From positions 434,001 to 498,000 of the forward strand of contig NZ_VNHJ01000001.1 of NCBI RefSeq assembly GCF_008124525.1: a stretch of 64,000 nt of DNA, written 5' to 3'. The stretch is from Oceanicella actignis. GTDB taxonomy: Bacteria > Pseudomonadota > Alphaproteobacteria > Rhodobacterales > Rhodobacteraceae. Below the pieces are notes generated by a model, which was not told the DNA's origin, did not search any database, and saw only the letters and a program-made list of their open reading frames with translations. How positions within the stretch are numbered: the first letter of the stretch is position 1; each line of letters opens with the position of its first letter. Both the position numbers and the translations under genes were made by a program. Shown in pieces: positions 27,002-36,295 of this stretch.

Positions 27002-27784
27002 TCAGATCTCGAGCTCGGCCCAGATCGGCGCGTGGTCCGAGGGCTTCTCGCCGCCGCGCACATGGCGGTCGATCTCGCAGGCGCGCAGGCGGTCGGCGGC
27101 CTGGGGGCTGAGCAGAAGATGGTCGATGCGGATGCCGTGATCGCGCCGCCACGCCCCCGCCTGGTAATCCCAGAAGGTGTAGAGCCCCTTTTCCGGGTGC
27201 AGCGTGCGCAGGGCGTCCCACCAGCCCTGGTGCAGGATGCGGCGGAAGGCGGCGCGGCTTTGGGGCAGGAACAGCGCGTCCTCGCGCCAGGCCTCGGGGT
27301 CGGCGGCGTCCTCGGGCTGGGGAATGACGTTCCAGTCGCCGGCCAGAACGGTGGGCTCTTCGCGCGCCAGCAGCTCGGCGGCGTGCGCTTCGAGGCGCGC
27401 CATCCAGGCCAGCTTGTAGTCGTATTTCGGCCCCGGCGCGGGGTTGCCGTTGGGCGCGTAAAGGCAGCACACGCGCACCGCGCCCGCCTCGCCGGCGACG
27501 GTGGCCTCGATCCAGCGCGCCTGCGCGTCGTCGGGGTCGCCGGGCAGGCCGCGGACGACGTCCTCGATGGGGCGGCGCGCCAGGATGGCGACGCCGTTGA
27601 AGCCTTTCTGGCCATGGGTGGCGACGTTGTAGCCCAGATCCTCTATGGGCTCGCGCGGGAAGGTCGAGTCCTGGCTCTTGATCTCCTGCAGGGCGACGAC
27701 GTCGGGGCGCGCTTCGCGCAGCCATTCCAGCAGGGCGGGCAGGCGGGCCTTGACGCCGTTGATGTTGAAGCTGGCGATCTTCAT
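27002..27784 (-). CDS. xthA: Exodeoxyribonuclease III (AP endonuclease)
   Basis: XthA cuts DNA at abasic sites and degrades 3' ends in base-excision repair. The 260-residue product has the family signatures: MKIASFNINGVKARLPALLE, VVALQEIKSQDSTFP (metal-binding Glu), AGDWNVIPQPEDA, YTFWDYQAGAWRRDHGIRID and SDHAPIWAEL (catalytic Asp-His). The ATG at 27784 gives the canonical N-terminus and follows GGAGAAG. It lies between mrp and recQ on the same strand but with its own leader; no promoter was obvious. Confidence 0.95.
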   Translation of the reverse strand: MKIASFNINGVKARLPALLEWLREARPDVVALQEIKSQDSTFPREPIEDLGYNVATHGQKGFNGVAILARRPIEDVVRGLPGDPDDAQARWIEATVAGEAGAVRVCCLYAPNGNPAPGPKYDYKLAWMARLEAHAAELLAREEPTVLAGDWNVIPQPEDAADPEAWREDALFLPQSRAAFRRILHQGWWDALRTLHPEKGLYTFWDYQAGAWRRDHGIRIDHLLLSPQAADRLRACEIDRHVRGGEKPSDHAPIWAELEI

Positions 27785-28027
27785 GGGCTTCTCCGCAGGG
27801 GGCCGGGCGGCGGAGCATATCCGCCCCTCCGGCGCCGGGGCAAGGGCGCGCGGGGCGCGCGGGGCCGGGGCGCGGTCGGATGCGCGGCGCGCGCGGCTGC
27901 GTCCTGGCGCCGGGCGCGTGCGGGCGCGGTTCGGGCGCGTGCGCGCGGCGGGGGCGGCGGAACCGGCGGGGCGTGCGGGCCGTCGCCGCCGCCCTCGGGC
28001 GCGCCGGCGCGGGACCGGGGCGCGGCG

Positions 28028-30091
28028 TCAGGGCGCGTCGTCCTCATGCGCGGCGATGATGCCCAGAAAGGCGGGGCCGAAGCGCTGGGCGCGCGCGGCG
28101 CCGACGCCGGGCAGGGCGGCCAGCTCGTCGACGCTGCGCGGGCGCCGGCGCGCGATGCGCGCCAGCGTCGCCGCATCGAGCGACATGGGCTTTCCCGCCC
28201 CGTCGGCGCCGCGCGCCAGCGCGATCTGCGCCTCGCGCAGCGCGTCGAACAGGGCGCCGCGGCCCTCGGGCGCAAGGCGCAGGCGGGCGGGGTGCTCGTC
28301 GGGGGGCGGCGCGCCGGTCAGCGCCTCGAGAAAGGCGGGGCCGTAGCGCGCCAGCTTGGCCGCGCCGACGCCGGGGCAGGCGGCCAGCTCGTCCAGCGTG
28401 CGGGGCTTGCGCGTGGCCATCTCGATCAGCGTCCGGTCGGGAAAGACGACATAGGCGGGCACGCCCTGCTCTTCGGCCAGCTTGCGGCGCAGGCCGCGCA
28501 GGCGGGCGAAGAGGGGCTCGTCGGCCTCGTCGAGCAGCGCGGCGGGGGCGGGGCGCGCGTCGCCCGCGCCGCGGCGCGGCGCCGTTTCCTTGCGCAGCAT
28601 CAGCCGCCGCTCGCCGCGCAGCACCGGGCGCGCCTCTTCGGTCAGCGCCCAGCCGCCGGTGGCGCCGTCGACCCGCGTCAGCCCCAGCGCCAGCAGCTGG
28701 CGCAGGATGCTGGTCCATTGCGCGCGCGAGCGCTCGCGCCCCATGCCGAAGACCTTGAGCTGGTCGTGCCCCAGCTGGCGCGCGCGCGCGTCGTCCTCGC
28801 CGCGGAGCACGGCCGCGATGTGGCCGGCGCCGAAGCGCTCTCCCGTGCGGTAGATGGCCGACAGCGCCATCTGCGCCGCCTCGGTGGCGTCGAACAGCTC
28901 GGGCGGCTGGCGGCACAGATCGCAGGCGCCGCAGGGCTCGGGGCGCTCTTCGCCGAAATAGGCCAGCAGGGTCTGGCGCCGGCAGCGCGGGGCCTCGGCC
29001 AGGGCCAGCAGCGCGTTGAGGCGCGCGTGATCGGCGCGTTTTCGCGCCTCGGGGGCCTGGCTTTCCTCGATCTGCATGCGCCGCAGCTTGATGTCCTCGA
29101 CGCCGTAGAGGGTCAGCGTCTCGGCCGGGGCGCCATCGCGCCCGGCGCGGCCGATCTCCTGGTAATAGGCCTCGACGGATTTGGGCAGGTCGGCATGGAC
29201 GACGAAGCGGATGTCGGGCTTGTCCACGCCCATGCCGAAGGCCACGGTGGCGCAGATGACCAGCCCGTCCTCGCGCTGGAAGCGGTCCTGGTGCAGGGCG
29301 CGCGCCTCGGGGTCGAGCCCCGCGTGATAGGGCAGGGCGGGCACGCCCGCATCGTTCAGCGCCTTGGCCAGGACCTCGGTCTTGTTGCGCGAGCCGGCAT
29401 AGACGATGCCCGAACGCCCCGCGCGCGGGCGCACGAAGTCCAGCAGCTGCCGGCGCGGCGAGGTCTTGGGCTGGAAGGCCAGGAACAGGTTCGGCCGGTC
29501 GAAGCCGCGCAGGAACACGCGCGGCGGGTCGGCGAACAGCTTGGCGGCGATCTCGGCGCGGGTCTCGGCGTCGGCGGTGGCGGTGAAGGCGGCGGTCTGC
29601 ACGTCGCCCAGCGCCCGCCGCAGCTCGCCGATGCGCAGGTAGTCGGGGCGGAAGTCATGCCCCCACTGGCTGACGCAATGGGCCTCGTCCACCGCCAGCA
29701 GCGACACGCCCGCGCGGCGCAGCATGGGGCCGGCCGAGTCGAGCCGCTCGGGCGCAAGGTAGAGCAGCTTGAGCGCGCCGGAGTCGATGGCCTCGAGCAC
29801 GCGGCGGTTTTCCTCGGGGCCGTTGGCCGAGGTCAGCGCCCCCGCCTCTACGCCCGCCGCGCGCAGGCCCTCGACCTGGTCGCGCATCAGCGCGATCAGG
29901 GGCGAGACGACCAGCGTCAGGCCGGGGCGGGCGATGGCGGGAAGCTGGTAGCACAGCGACTTGCCGCCGCCGGTGGGCATGATGGCCAGAACGTCCTCGC
30001 CGGCCATGATGGCGCTGACGATCTCTTCCTGGCCGGGGCGGAAGGCGTCGAAGCCGAAGACGGTCTTGAGCAGCGAGCGAACGTGATCCAT
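28028..30091 (-). CDS. recQ: RecQ, 3'-5' DNA helicase with two HRDC domains
   Basis: RecQ unwinds DNA in recombination and repair. The 687-residue product shows the helicase motifs FRPGQEEIVSAIM, MPTGGGKSLCYQLPA (Walker A), LLAVDEAHCVSQWGHDFRPDY (DEAH box and RecQ loop), GIVYAGSRNKTEVLA and QEIGRAGRDG, then a zinc-binding RQC region (CGACDLCRQPPE) and two HRDC domains in tandem (VVFPDRTLIEMATRKPRTL ... CPGVGAAKLARYG and SLDAATLARIARRRPRSV ... LPGVGAARAQRFG). Two HRDC copies make it longer than E. coli RecQ. The ATG at 30091 starts the conserved N-terminus. Confidence 0.95.
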   Translation of the reverse strand: MDHVRSLLKTVFGFDAFRPGQEEIVSAIMAGEDVLAIMPTGGGKSLCYQLPAIARPGLTLVVSPLIALMRDQVEGLRAAGVEAGALTSANGPEENRRVLEAIDSGALKLLYLAPERLDSAGPMLRRAGVSLLAVDEAHCVSQWGHDFRPDYLRIGELRRALGDVQTAAFTATADAETRAEIAAKLFADPPRVFLRGFDRPNLFLAFQPKTSPRRQLLDFVRPRAGRSGIVYAGSRNKTEVLAKALNDAGVPALPYHAGLDPEARALHQDRFQREDGLVICATVAFGMGVDKPDIRFVVHADLPKSVEAYYQEIGRAGRDGAPAETLTLYGVEDIKLRRMQIEESQAPEARKRADHARLNALLALAEAPRCRRQTLLAYFGEERPEPCGACDLCRQPPELFDATEAAQMALSAIYRTGERFGAGHIAAVLRGEDDARARQLGHDQLKVFGMGRERSRAQWTSILRQLLALGLTRVDGATGGWALTEEARPVLRGERRLMLRKETAPRRGAGDARPAPAALLDEADEPLFARLRGLRRKLAEEQGVPAYVVFPDRTLIEMATRKPRTLDELAACPGVGAAKLARYGPAFLEALTGAPPPDEHPARLRLAPEGRGALFDALREAQIALARGADGAGKPMSLDAATLARIARRRPRSVDELAALPGVGAARAQRFGPAFLGIIAAHEDDAP

Positions 30092-30142
30092 GCGCGCCTT
30101 GTGCCGGATTCGCGCGCGCGGCGCCAGCGCGGCGCTTGGGCC

Positions 30143-30217
30143 CATCGGGGCGCGCATCGGGCGGGCGCATCGGGGCGGGCATCGGGGCGGCGCATCGGGG
30201 CGCGCATCGGGGGCGCG
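30143..30217. repeat. 12/13-bp tandem repeat upstream of recQ
   Basis: Six tandem copies of CATCGGGG-CGSG: CAT occurs at 30143, 30155, 30168, 30180, 30193 and 30205, with alternating spacing 12, 13, 12, 13, 12. The array starts about 50 bases upstream of the recQ start, so it lies in the recQ leader or promoter region. No gene is supportable in the 370-base gap 30092-30460, which also holds the inverted repeat beside erpA. Confidence 0.8.
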
Positions 30218-30385
30218 CAAGGCCGCCGCGCGCCGCGGCGGGGCGGGCGGCGGTCGCGCTCGGGCGTCCTGGCGCGGCGCATCCTGCGCCAAGGGCCCGG
30301 CCGTGCGGCGATCGGCGCGGCCGGCGCGGCGGCGGGCGGCATGGTCGGTGCACTTGCCCGGCGCGGCGTGCGAGGAGAAATCAGA

Positions 30386-30455
30386 CGCGCCCCACGCGCC
30401 CTGCCCCTGCCCCGGCCCCGCGCCGCAAGGGCAGGGGCGGGGCGCGTGGGGCGCG
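30386..30455. repeat. 27-bp-arm inverted repeat beside the erpA stop
   Basis: Arms 30386-30412 and 30429-30455 are complementary at 26 of 27 positions (the odd one is a T opposite G) around a 16-base loop. It begins five bases past the erpA stop on the minus strand. The stem is almost all G+C. No T-run follows on either strand (GTCTGATTTCTCC after it on the minus strand), so it is not a textbook intrinsic terminator, but it would stall polymerase or protect a 3' end. Confidence 0.85.
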
Positions 30456-30460
30456 GGGCC

Positions 30461-30796
30461 TCAGATCGAGAAGGAGGTTCCGCAGCCGCAGCTTGACGAG
30501 GCGTTGGGGTTGTCCACCGCGAAGCGCGCGCCGATCAGCTCGCGCGTGAAGTCGATGGTCGCGCCCGACAGAAAGGGCAGCGACACCGGGTCGATCAGCA
30601 CCATCGCGTCGCCGCGGGCGATGCGCAAATCGTCCTCCTCGGGCGCGTCGGCCAGCTCGATCCGATACTGAAAGCCCGAGCAGCCGCCGCCGTCCACCGC
30701 CACACGCAGCAGCGCGGGGCGGCCCGCCTCGCGGGCGATCTGCGACAACCGCTCGAAGGCGCGTTCGGTGACCTTCGGGGGCAGGGCGATGTCCAT
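30461..30796 (-). CDS. erpA: A-type iron-sulfur cluster carrier (ErpA/IscA family)
   Basis: The product is a 111-residue A-type carrier that delivers Fe-S clusters to apoproteins in the cytoplasm. The three cluster-binding Cys are present in GGGCSGFQYRIELAD and SSCGCGTSF near the C-terminus. DGGGCSG and LIGARFAVDNPNA are typical of the ErpA/HesB subgroup, though IscA versus ErpA cannot be fully separated by eye. The ATG at 30796 is canonical. It diverges from dgt, as in many Rhodobacterales. Confidence 0.93.
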   Translation of the reverse strand: MDIALPPKVTERAFERLSQIAREAGRPALLRVAVDGGGCSGFQYRIELADAPEEDDLRIARGDAMVLIDPVSLPFLSGATIDFTRELIGARFAVDNPNASSSCGCGTSFSI

Positions 30797-30946
30797 GTTC
30801 CAGCGTCCGATCCTTGTGCGCCGCGCGGGCGCGTTCCCCTAGCGCGGCGATTGCGCTATAGCGTGCCGACCCATCATGTATGCGCCCGCCCCGCCGCGGC
30901 AAGGCGCCTTGCGCCGCCGGCGCGCCGACAGGAACGGAAACCGACC

Positions 30947-32128
30947 ATGACCGCCAGCTCTCGGGCCCCGTGGGCCTGCGATCCGGCCCGCAGCCGCGGG
31001 CGCCTGCATCCCGAACCCGAAAGCGCCCATCGCTCGCCCTTCCAGCGCGACCGCGACCGCATCATCCACTCGTCCGCCTTCCGCCGCCTCAAGCACAAGA
31101 CGCAGGTCTTCGTCGAGCATGAGGGCGACTATTACCGCACGCGGCTGACGCACTCGCTCGAGGTGGCGCAGGTGGCGCGCACCATCTCGCGCACGCTGGG
31201 CCTGGACGAGGAGCTGGCCGAGGCCGTGGCGCTGGCGCACGATCTGGGCCATCCGCCCTTCGGCCACACCGGCGAGGATGCGCTGCATGCCTGCATGGCG
31301 CCTTACGGCGGCTTCGACCACAACGCGCAGGCGCTCAAGATCGTCACCGAGCTCGAGACCCGCTATGCCGAGTTCGACGGCCTCAACCTGACCTGGGAGA
31401 CGCTCGAGGGCATCGCCAAGCACAACGGCCCGCCCCTGGCGCCGGGGATGGAGCGCGACGGCCTGCCGCCCTGCCTCGCCGAGTGCGACGCGCGCCACGG
31501 GCTCGAGCTGACCACCCACGCCTCGGCCGAGGCGCAGGTCGCGGCGCTGTCGGACGACATCGCCTACAACAACCACGATCTGGACGACGGCCTGCGCGCG
31601 GGCCTGTTCACGCTGGACGAGGCGCGCGCGCTGCCCATCGTCGGCCCCTGCTTCGCCGAGGTCGAGCGGCGCTGGCCGGGGCTCGAGCCCCAGCGCCTGC
31701 AGCACGAGGCGCTGCGCCGCGTCTTCGGCGTCATGGTCGAGGACGTGCTGTGCGAAAGCCGCCGCCGCCTCGAGGCCGCCGCGCCGCGCTCGGCGCAGGA
31801 CGTGCGCGAGGCGGGGGCGCCCATGATCGCCTTCTCGGATGCGCTGCGCGAGGATCTGCGCCAGATCCGCGCCTTCCTGTTCACGCGCATGTATCGGCAC
31901 TGGAAGGTGCGGCGCATGCGGCGCAAGGCGGCGGCGGTGGTGCGCGAGCTGTTCGCCATCTTCATGGACTCGCCCGGCGTCCTGCCCGACGACTGGCGCC
32001 TGCGCGCCGAGGCGGCGCCCTCGGAGGCGGCGCGCGCGCGGGTGGTGGCCGACTACATAGCCGGCATGACCGACCGCTTCGCGCTGCAGGAGCACAAGGC
32101 GCTGACCGACCCGCAGGCGCGGGTCTGA
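30947..32128 (+). CDS. dgt: dGTP triphosphohydrolase-like HD protein
   Basis: The 393-residue product hydrolyses deoxynucleoside triphosphates to nucleosides and triphosphate. The HD metal site is visible as TRLTHSLEVAQVARTI (first His) and VALAHDLGHPPFGHTGE (His-Asp), with FDHNAQALKIVTELE and VAALSDDIAYNNHDLDDGL further on. The length and the sequence RSPFQRDRDRIIHSSAFRRL fit the deoxyguanosinetriphosphatase-like type 2 group. The ATG at 30947 has GGAACGG upstream. It diverges from erpA and is followed by a 27-bp repeat array before argS. Confidence 0.94.
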   Translation: MTASSRAPWACDPARSRGRLHPEPESAHRSPFQRDRDRIIHSSAFRRLKHKTQVFVEHEGDYYRTRLTHSLEVAQVARTISRTLGLDEELAEAVALAHDLGHPPFGHTGEDALHACMAPYGGFDHNAQALKIVTELETRYAEFDGLNLTWETLEGIAKHNGPPLAPGMERDGLPPCLAECDARHGLELTTHASAEAQVAALSDDIAYNNHDLDDGLRAGLFTLDEARALPIVGPCFAEVERRWPGLEPQRLQHEALRRVFGVMVEDVLCESRRRLEAAAPRSAQDVREAGAPMIAFSDALREDLRQIRAFLFTRMYRHWKVRRMRRKAAAVVRELFAIFMDSPGVLPDDWRLRAEAAPSEAARARVVADYIAGMTDRFALQEHKALTDPQARV

Positions 32129-32250
32129 GCGCCGCCCCCCCGCGCCGCTGTCCACGCCGCCGCCCGCGACGCGCGCGATCCGATGCAAGGGCGCGCCCTT
32201 GCCGCACGCCGGCCGCCCTCGGCCCGCGGGGGCGCCATGGGGCGCGGCGG

Positions 32251-32358
32251 GCGCCGCTTTCCCGTTCGCCCCTGGCGGCGCCGCTTTCCCGTTCGCGCCT
32301 GGCCGCGCCTCTTTTCCATTCGCGCCCGCCGGCGCGCCCCCGCCTTTCGCGCCTGACG
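32251..32358. repeat. 27-bp tandem repeat in the dgt-argS gap
   Basis: Four copies of a 27-bp unit (32251, 32278, 32305, 32332) built on GCGCCGCTTTCCCGTTCGC, the first two nearly identical and the last two decayed. The unit is nine codons long and on the plus strand would read about GAAFPFAPG, but no ribosome site or start codon supports a protein. The remaining gap, 32129-32492, holds only the argS ribosome region. It may be a remnant of a repeat-rich sequence or an upstream regulatory array. Confidence 0.75.
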
Positions 32359-32492
32359 GCCGCCGGGCGGCGCCCGCGCCGCGCGGCGCGCGTTGACCCC
32401 GGCGCAGAGCATGATAGGACACGCCCAAGCCGCCGCCGTCCGCCGCCGTCCGCCGCGGGCGGCGCGCCCGACCCTCTGCCGGAGCCGACCCG

Positions 32493-34232
32493 ATGAATCT
32501 TTACGCCGACATCAAGACGCTCGTCCTCGACAGCCTGAACGCGCTCGCCGCCGAAGGCGCGCTGCCCCAGGGGCTGGACCTGTCCAACGTCGCGGTCGAG
32601 CCGCCGCGCGATCCGGCCCATGGCGACATGGCCACCAACGCCGCGATGGTTCTGGCGCGTCCGGCCGGGCTCAAGCCGCGCGACATCGCCGCCATGCTGG
32701 CGCCGCGCCTTCAGGCCGACGCGCGCGTGCTGTCGGCCGAGGTCGCGGGCCCCGGCTTTCTGAACCTGCGCCTGTCGCCGCAGGTGTGGCGCGACGCGGT
32801 GGCGGCGGCGCTGGCGGCGGGAACCGATTTCGGCCGTTCGGACATGGGCCGCGGCCAGCGGGTCAACGTCGAATACGTCTCGGCCAACCCCACCGGGCCG
32901 CTGCATGTGGGCCACACGCGCGGCGCGGTGTTCGGCGACGCGCTGGCCAGCCTGCTCGATTTCGCCGGCTATGACGTCACGCGCGAATACTACATCAACG
33001 ACGGCGGCGCGCAGGTGGACGTGCTGGCGCGTTCGGCCTACGAGCGCTACCGCGAGGCGCACGGCCTCGAGCCCGAGATCGCCGAGGGCCTCTATCCCGG
33101 CGACTACCTCATCCCCGTCGGCGCCGCGCTGAAGGAGAAATACGGCGACGCGCTGCTGGGCAAGCCCGAATCAGAATGGCTGCCCGATGTGCGCGAGTTC
33201 GCCACCGCCATGATGATGGACCTGATCCGCGAGGACCTTGCCGCGCTGGGCGTGCGCATGGACGTGTTCTTCTCGGAGAAGTCGCTCTACGGCACCGGGC
33301 TGATCGAAGAGGCGCTGGCCGCGCTCGAGAAGAAGGGGCTGATCTATGTCGGCGTGCTCGAGCCGCCCAAGGGCAAGACCCCCGAGGATTGGGAGCCCCG
33401 CCCCCAGACCCTGTTCCGCGCCACCGCCTTCGGCGACGACGTGGACCGGCCGCTGAAGAAGTCGGACGGCTCGTGGACCTATTTCGCCCCCGACATCGCC
33501 TATCACTACGACAAGGTGCGGCGCGGCTTCGACCTGCTGATCGACGTGTTCGGCGCGGATCATGGCGGCTACGTCAAGCGCATGAAGGCCGCCGTGGCGG
33601 CGCTCAGCGACGAGAAGGTGCCGCTGGACGTCAAGCTGTGCCAGCTCGTCAAGCTCTACAAGAACGGCCAGCCCTTCAAGATGTCCAAGCGCGCCGGCTC
33701 GTTCGTGACGCTGCGCGACGTGGTGGACGAGGTGGGCCCCGACGTGACGCGCTTCATGATGCTGACGCGCAAGAACGACGCGCCGCTCGACTTCGACTTC
33801 GCCAAGGCGCTGGAGCAGTCGCGCGACAACCCGGTGTTCTATGTGCAATACGCCCATGCGCGGGCGCGCTCGGCCCTGCGCGCGGCCGCCGAGGCGGGGA
33901 TCGACGTCGCCGCCGTGCCGCAGGCCGACCTGACGCCGCTGGCCCATCCGGCCGAGCTGGCGCTGGCCGCGCGCATCGCCGACTGGCCGCGCCAGGTCGA
34001 GGCCGCCGCCCGCAGCCACGAGCCGCACCGCGTCGCCTTCTTCCTGCAGGAGCTGGCCGCCGAGCTGCACGGGCTGTGGAACAAGGGCAAGGACGAGCCG
34101 GCGCTGCGCTTCGTCCAGCCCGACGATCCGGCGGGCACGCTGGCGCGTCTGGCGCTGCTGTCTGCCGCGGCGGTTGTCATCGCCGCCGGTCTTGGTATTC
34201 TGGGGGTGACCCCGATGGACGAGATGCGGTGA
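32493..34232 (+). CDS. argS: Arginyl-tRNA synthetase
   Basis: ArgS charges tRNA-Arg in the cytoplasm. The 579-residue class I synthetase has the N-terminal additional domain ([19 protein letters not shown]), the HIGH motif as [14 protein letters not shown] near residue 130, the KMSKS motif as [16 protein letters not shown], and the C-terminal anticodon-binding helices ([32 protein letters not shown]). The length is normal. It is followed 42 bases later by the SPOR protein and the nagZ-scpAB run, a gene order widespread in alphaproteobacteria, and is probably co-transcribed with them. Confidence 0.97.
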   Translation: MNLYADIKTLVLDSLNALAAEGALPQGLDLSNVAVEPPRDPAHGDMATNAAMVLARPAGLKPRDIAAMLAPRLQADARVLSAEVAGPGFLNLRLSPQVWRDAVAAALAAGTDFGRSDMGRGQRVNVEYVSANPTGPLHVGHTRGAVFGDALASLLDFAGYDVTREYYINDGGAQVDVLARSAYERYREAHGLEPEIAEGLYPGDYLIPVGAALKEKYGDALLGKPESEWLPDVREFATAMMMDLIREDLAALGVRMDVFFSEKSLYGTGLIEEALAALEKKGLIYVGVLEPPKGKTPEDWEPRPQTLFRATAFGDDVDRPLKKSDGSWTYFAPDIAYHYDKVRRGFDLLIDVFGADHGGYVKRMKAAVAALSDEKVPLDVKLCQLVKLYKNGQPFKMSKRAGSFVTLRDVVDEVGPDVTRFMMLTRKNDAPLDFDFAKALEQSRDNPVFYVQYAHARARSALRAAAEAGIDVAAVPQADLTPLAHPAELALAARIADWPRQVEAAARSHEPHRVAFFLQELAAELHGLWNKGKDEPALRFVQPDDPAGTLARLALLSAAAVVIAAGLGILGVTPMDEMR

Positions 34233-34274
34233 ACGCACGCTAGATGTCGGGGCTCGGGCGGCAGGCGGCGCAGC

Positions 34275-35288
34275 ATGGCGCCGCCCTCGATACAGGCGAA
34301 GCTCCTCATGGCGCAGCACGCGCAGGATGATCCCATGGACGCCGCGGCGCCGCGCCGCGCCGGCCCCCTTTGGGCGGGGCTGGGCGCGGCGGCGGCGCTG
34401 ACGCTGATCGGCGCCCTGGCGCTGTGGAGCTGGCGTCTGGTCCAGCGCGACCCCGCCCAGGTGCCGGTCATCCGCGCCGTCGAGGGGCCGATGAAGATCC
34501 GCCCCGAAGATCCGGGCGGGCTGACGCTGGACGAGGCCGACCGTGCCGTGACCCGCATCGTCTCGGGCGAGGCCCAGGACGGCGCCGAGCGCCTGGCCCC
34601 GCCGCCCGAGCCGCTGGCCGACGAGGATCTGCCCCCCGCGCTGCTGCCCGCCCCGACCCGCTCCCCGGCGGGGACCGAGGGCCCGAGCGCGCCGGCGGAC
34701 GAGGATGCGGACGCCGCGGCGGATGCTGGCGCCGGCGCGCTCGACGCGCTGGTCAGCCGCGCGCTGGGCGAGGCCGACGACGCGCCCGCCATGCCTTCCG
34801 CGCCCGCAGCCCCCGCCGAGTCCGCCCCCGCCGCGTCCACCCCCGCCGCGTCCGCCCCCGCCGCGTCCTCCCCGGCGCCGAACCCCGCCCCGGCCGCGGC
34901 CGAGGCGACGCCCGAGCCGGTCGACGCCAGCGCCCTCGCGCCGCGCGTCGCCCCCATCGCCCCCGGACGCCCGGCCGCCGGCCGCGCCGCCGCCGCCCCC
35001 GAGGCGCCGCCCCCCGCGCCCCCGGTCATCAAGCCGGGCGACGTTCTGGTGCAGCTGGGCGCCTTCGCCAGCCCCGAGGTGGCCGAGGGCCAGTGGCGCG
35101 AGCATCTGCGCCGCAACGGCGCGCTGCTGGGCGGGCTGACCCATGTGGTCGTGCCGGTCCAGTCGGGCGGCCGCACCCTGCATCGCCTGCGCGCCGGCCC
35201 CCTTCCCGACCGCGCCCGCGCCGAAGAGCTGTGCGCCGCGCTCAAGGGTCGGGGCGAGGCCTGCATCGTCGCGCGGGCGGGCCGATGA
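34275..35288 (+). CDS. SPOR-domain membrane protein
   Basis: The 337-residue product is a bitopic membrane protein: a short cytoplasmic N-terminus, one helix (GLGAAAALTLIGALALWSW, about residues 35-55), a long Pro/Ala-rich periplasmic linker and a C-terminal SPOR domain (VQLGAFASPEVAEGQWREHL ... LHRLRAGPLPDRARAEELCA). SPOR domains bind denuded peptidoglycan at the septum, so a role in division or cell-wall turnover is likely. ATG at 34275; an ATG at 34308 is an alternative. Its stop overlaps the nagZ start (ATGA), coupling it to peptidoglycan recycling. Confidence 0.9.
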   Translation: MAPPSIQAKLLMAQHAQDDPMDAAAPRRAGPLWAGLGAAAALTLIGALALWSWRLVQRDPAQVPVIRAVEGPMKIRPEDPGGLTLDEADRAVTRIVSGEAQDGAERLAPPPEPLADEDLPPALLPAPTRSPAGTEGPSAPADEDADAAADAGAGALDALVSRALGEADDAPAMPSAPAAPAESAPAASTPAASAPAASSPAPNPAPAAAEATPEPVDASALAPRVAPIAPGRPAAGRAAAAPEAPPPAPPVIKPGDVLVQLGAFASPEVAEGQWREHLRRNGALLGGLTHVVVPVQSGGRTLHRLRAGPLPDRARAEELCAALKGRGEACIVARAGR

Positions 35289-36295
35289 GCGCCCCGCGCG
35301 CCGTCATCTTCGGCCTGTCCGGCCCCGAGCTGACCGCGGACGAGCGCGCCTTCTTCGCCGAGGCCGACCCCTGGGGCTTCATCCTCTTCGCGCGCAACGT
35401 CGCGGCGCCCGACCAGCTGCGCCGCCTGACCGGCGCGCTGCGCGAGGCGGTCGGGCGCGAGGCCCCGATCCTGATCGACCAGGAGGGCGGGCGCGTCGCG
35501 CGCATGCGCGCCCCCCATTGGCGCGAGTGGCCGCGCCTGCCCGATTTCTGCGCCCGCCTGCCCGACGCCGCCGTGCTGACGGGGCTGCGCCTGCGCCATC
35601 GGCTGATCGCGCACGAGCTGCGCGCCGTCGGCATCGACGTGAACTGCGCGCCGATGGTGGACGTGGCGCGCCCCGACGCCGATCCGATCATCGCCGACCG
35701 GGCGCTGGGCGACAGGGCGGGGCCGGTGGCGCGGCGCGGGCGCGCGGCGGCCGAGGCGCTGCTCGAAGGCGGGGTGCTGCCGGTGGTCAAGCATGTGCCC
35801 GGCTATGGCCGCGCCACGCTGGACGCCCACCGCGCGCTGCCGGTTACGGACGCGCCGGTCGACGCGCTCGAAGAGGACTTCGCCCCCTTCCGCGCCCTGG
35901 CCGACATGCCCATGATGATGACGGCGCACATGATCTACCGCGCCATCGACCCCGAGCGCTGCGCGACCGTCTCGCCCGACTGCATCGCCCTCATCCGCCG
36001 GCGCATCGGCTTCGACGGGCTGCTGATGACCGACGACATCGGCATGGAGGCGCTGTCGGGGCCCGTCCCGCAGCGCGCGGCCGAGGCCATCGCCGCGGGC
36101 TGCGACGTGGCGCTGCACTGCAACGGCGACCTTGCCCAGATGCGGCAGGTGGCGGCCCTGACCCCGCTTCTGGCCCGCGACGCCCTGCGCCGGGCCGAGG
36201 CCGCGCTGGCGCGCCGGCGCGCGCCCGCCCCCTTCGACCCCGACGAGGCCGACCGCCGCCACGCCTATCTCAATCAGGAGCGCGCCGATGTCTGA
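35285..36295 (+). CDS. nagZ: Beta-N-acetylhexosaminidase NagZ (GH3)
   Basis: NagZ removes GlcNAc from muropeptides during peptidoglycan recycling in the cytoplasm. The 336-residue GH3 protein has DQEGGRVARMRAPHWREWP, IDVNCAPMVDV, the loop VKHVPGYGRATLDAHRALPV and the nucleophile LLMTDDIGMEALSG. The loop differs from the common KHFPGHG form (Val and Tyr in place of Phe and His), but the catalytic His in DAH and the nucleophile Asp are kept. It starts in the SPOR stop codon (ATGA) and overlaps scpA by eight bases. Confidence 0.93.
   Translation: MSAPRAVIFGLSGPELTADERAFFAEADPWGFILFARNVAAPDQLRRLTGALREAVGREAPILIDQEGGRVARMRAPHWREWPRLPDFCARLPDAAVLTGLRLRHRLIAHELRAVGIDVNCAPMVDVARPDADPIIADRALGDRAGPVARRGRAAAEALLEGGVLPVVKHVPGYGRATLDAHRALPVTDAPVDALEEDFAPFRALADMPMMMTAHMIYRAIDPERCATVSPDCIALIRRRIGFDGLLMTDDIGMEALSGPVPQRAAEAIAAGCDVALHCNGDLAQMRQVAALTPLLARDALRRAEAALARRRAPAPFDPDEADRRHAYLNQERADV

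Noticed and set aside
32199-32396. Short protein made of FPFAP repeats in the dgt-argS gap
   Set aside because: It would need a TTG start without a ribosome site. Better described as a tandem DNA repeat until peptides are shown.
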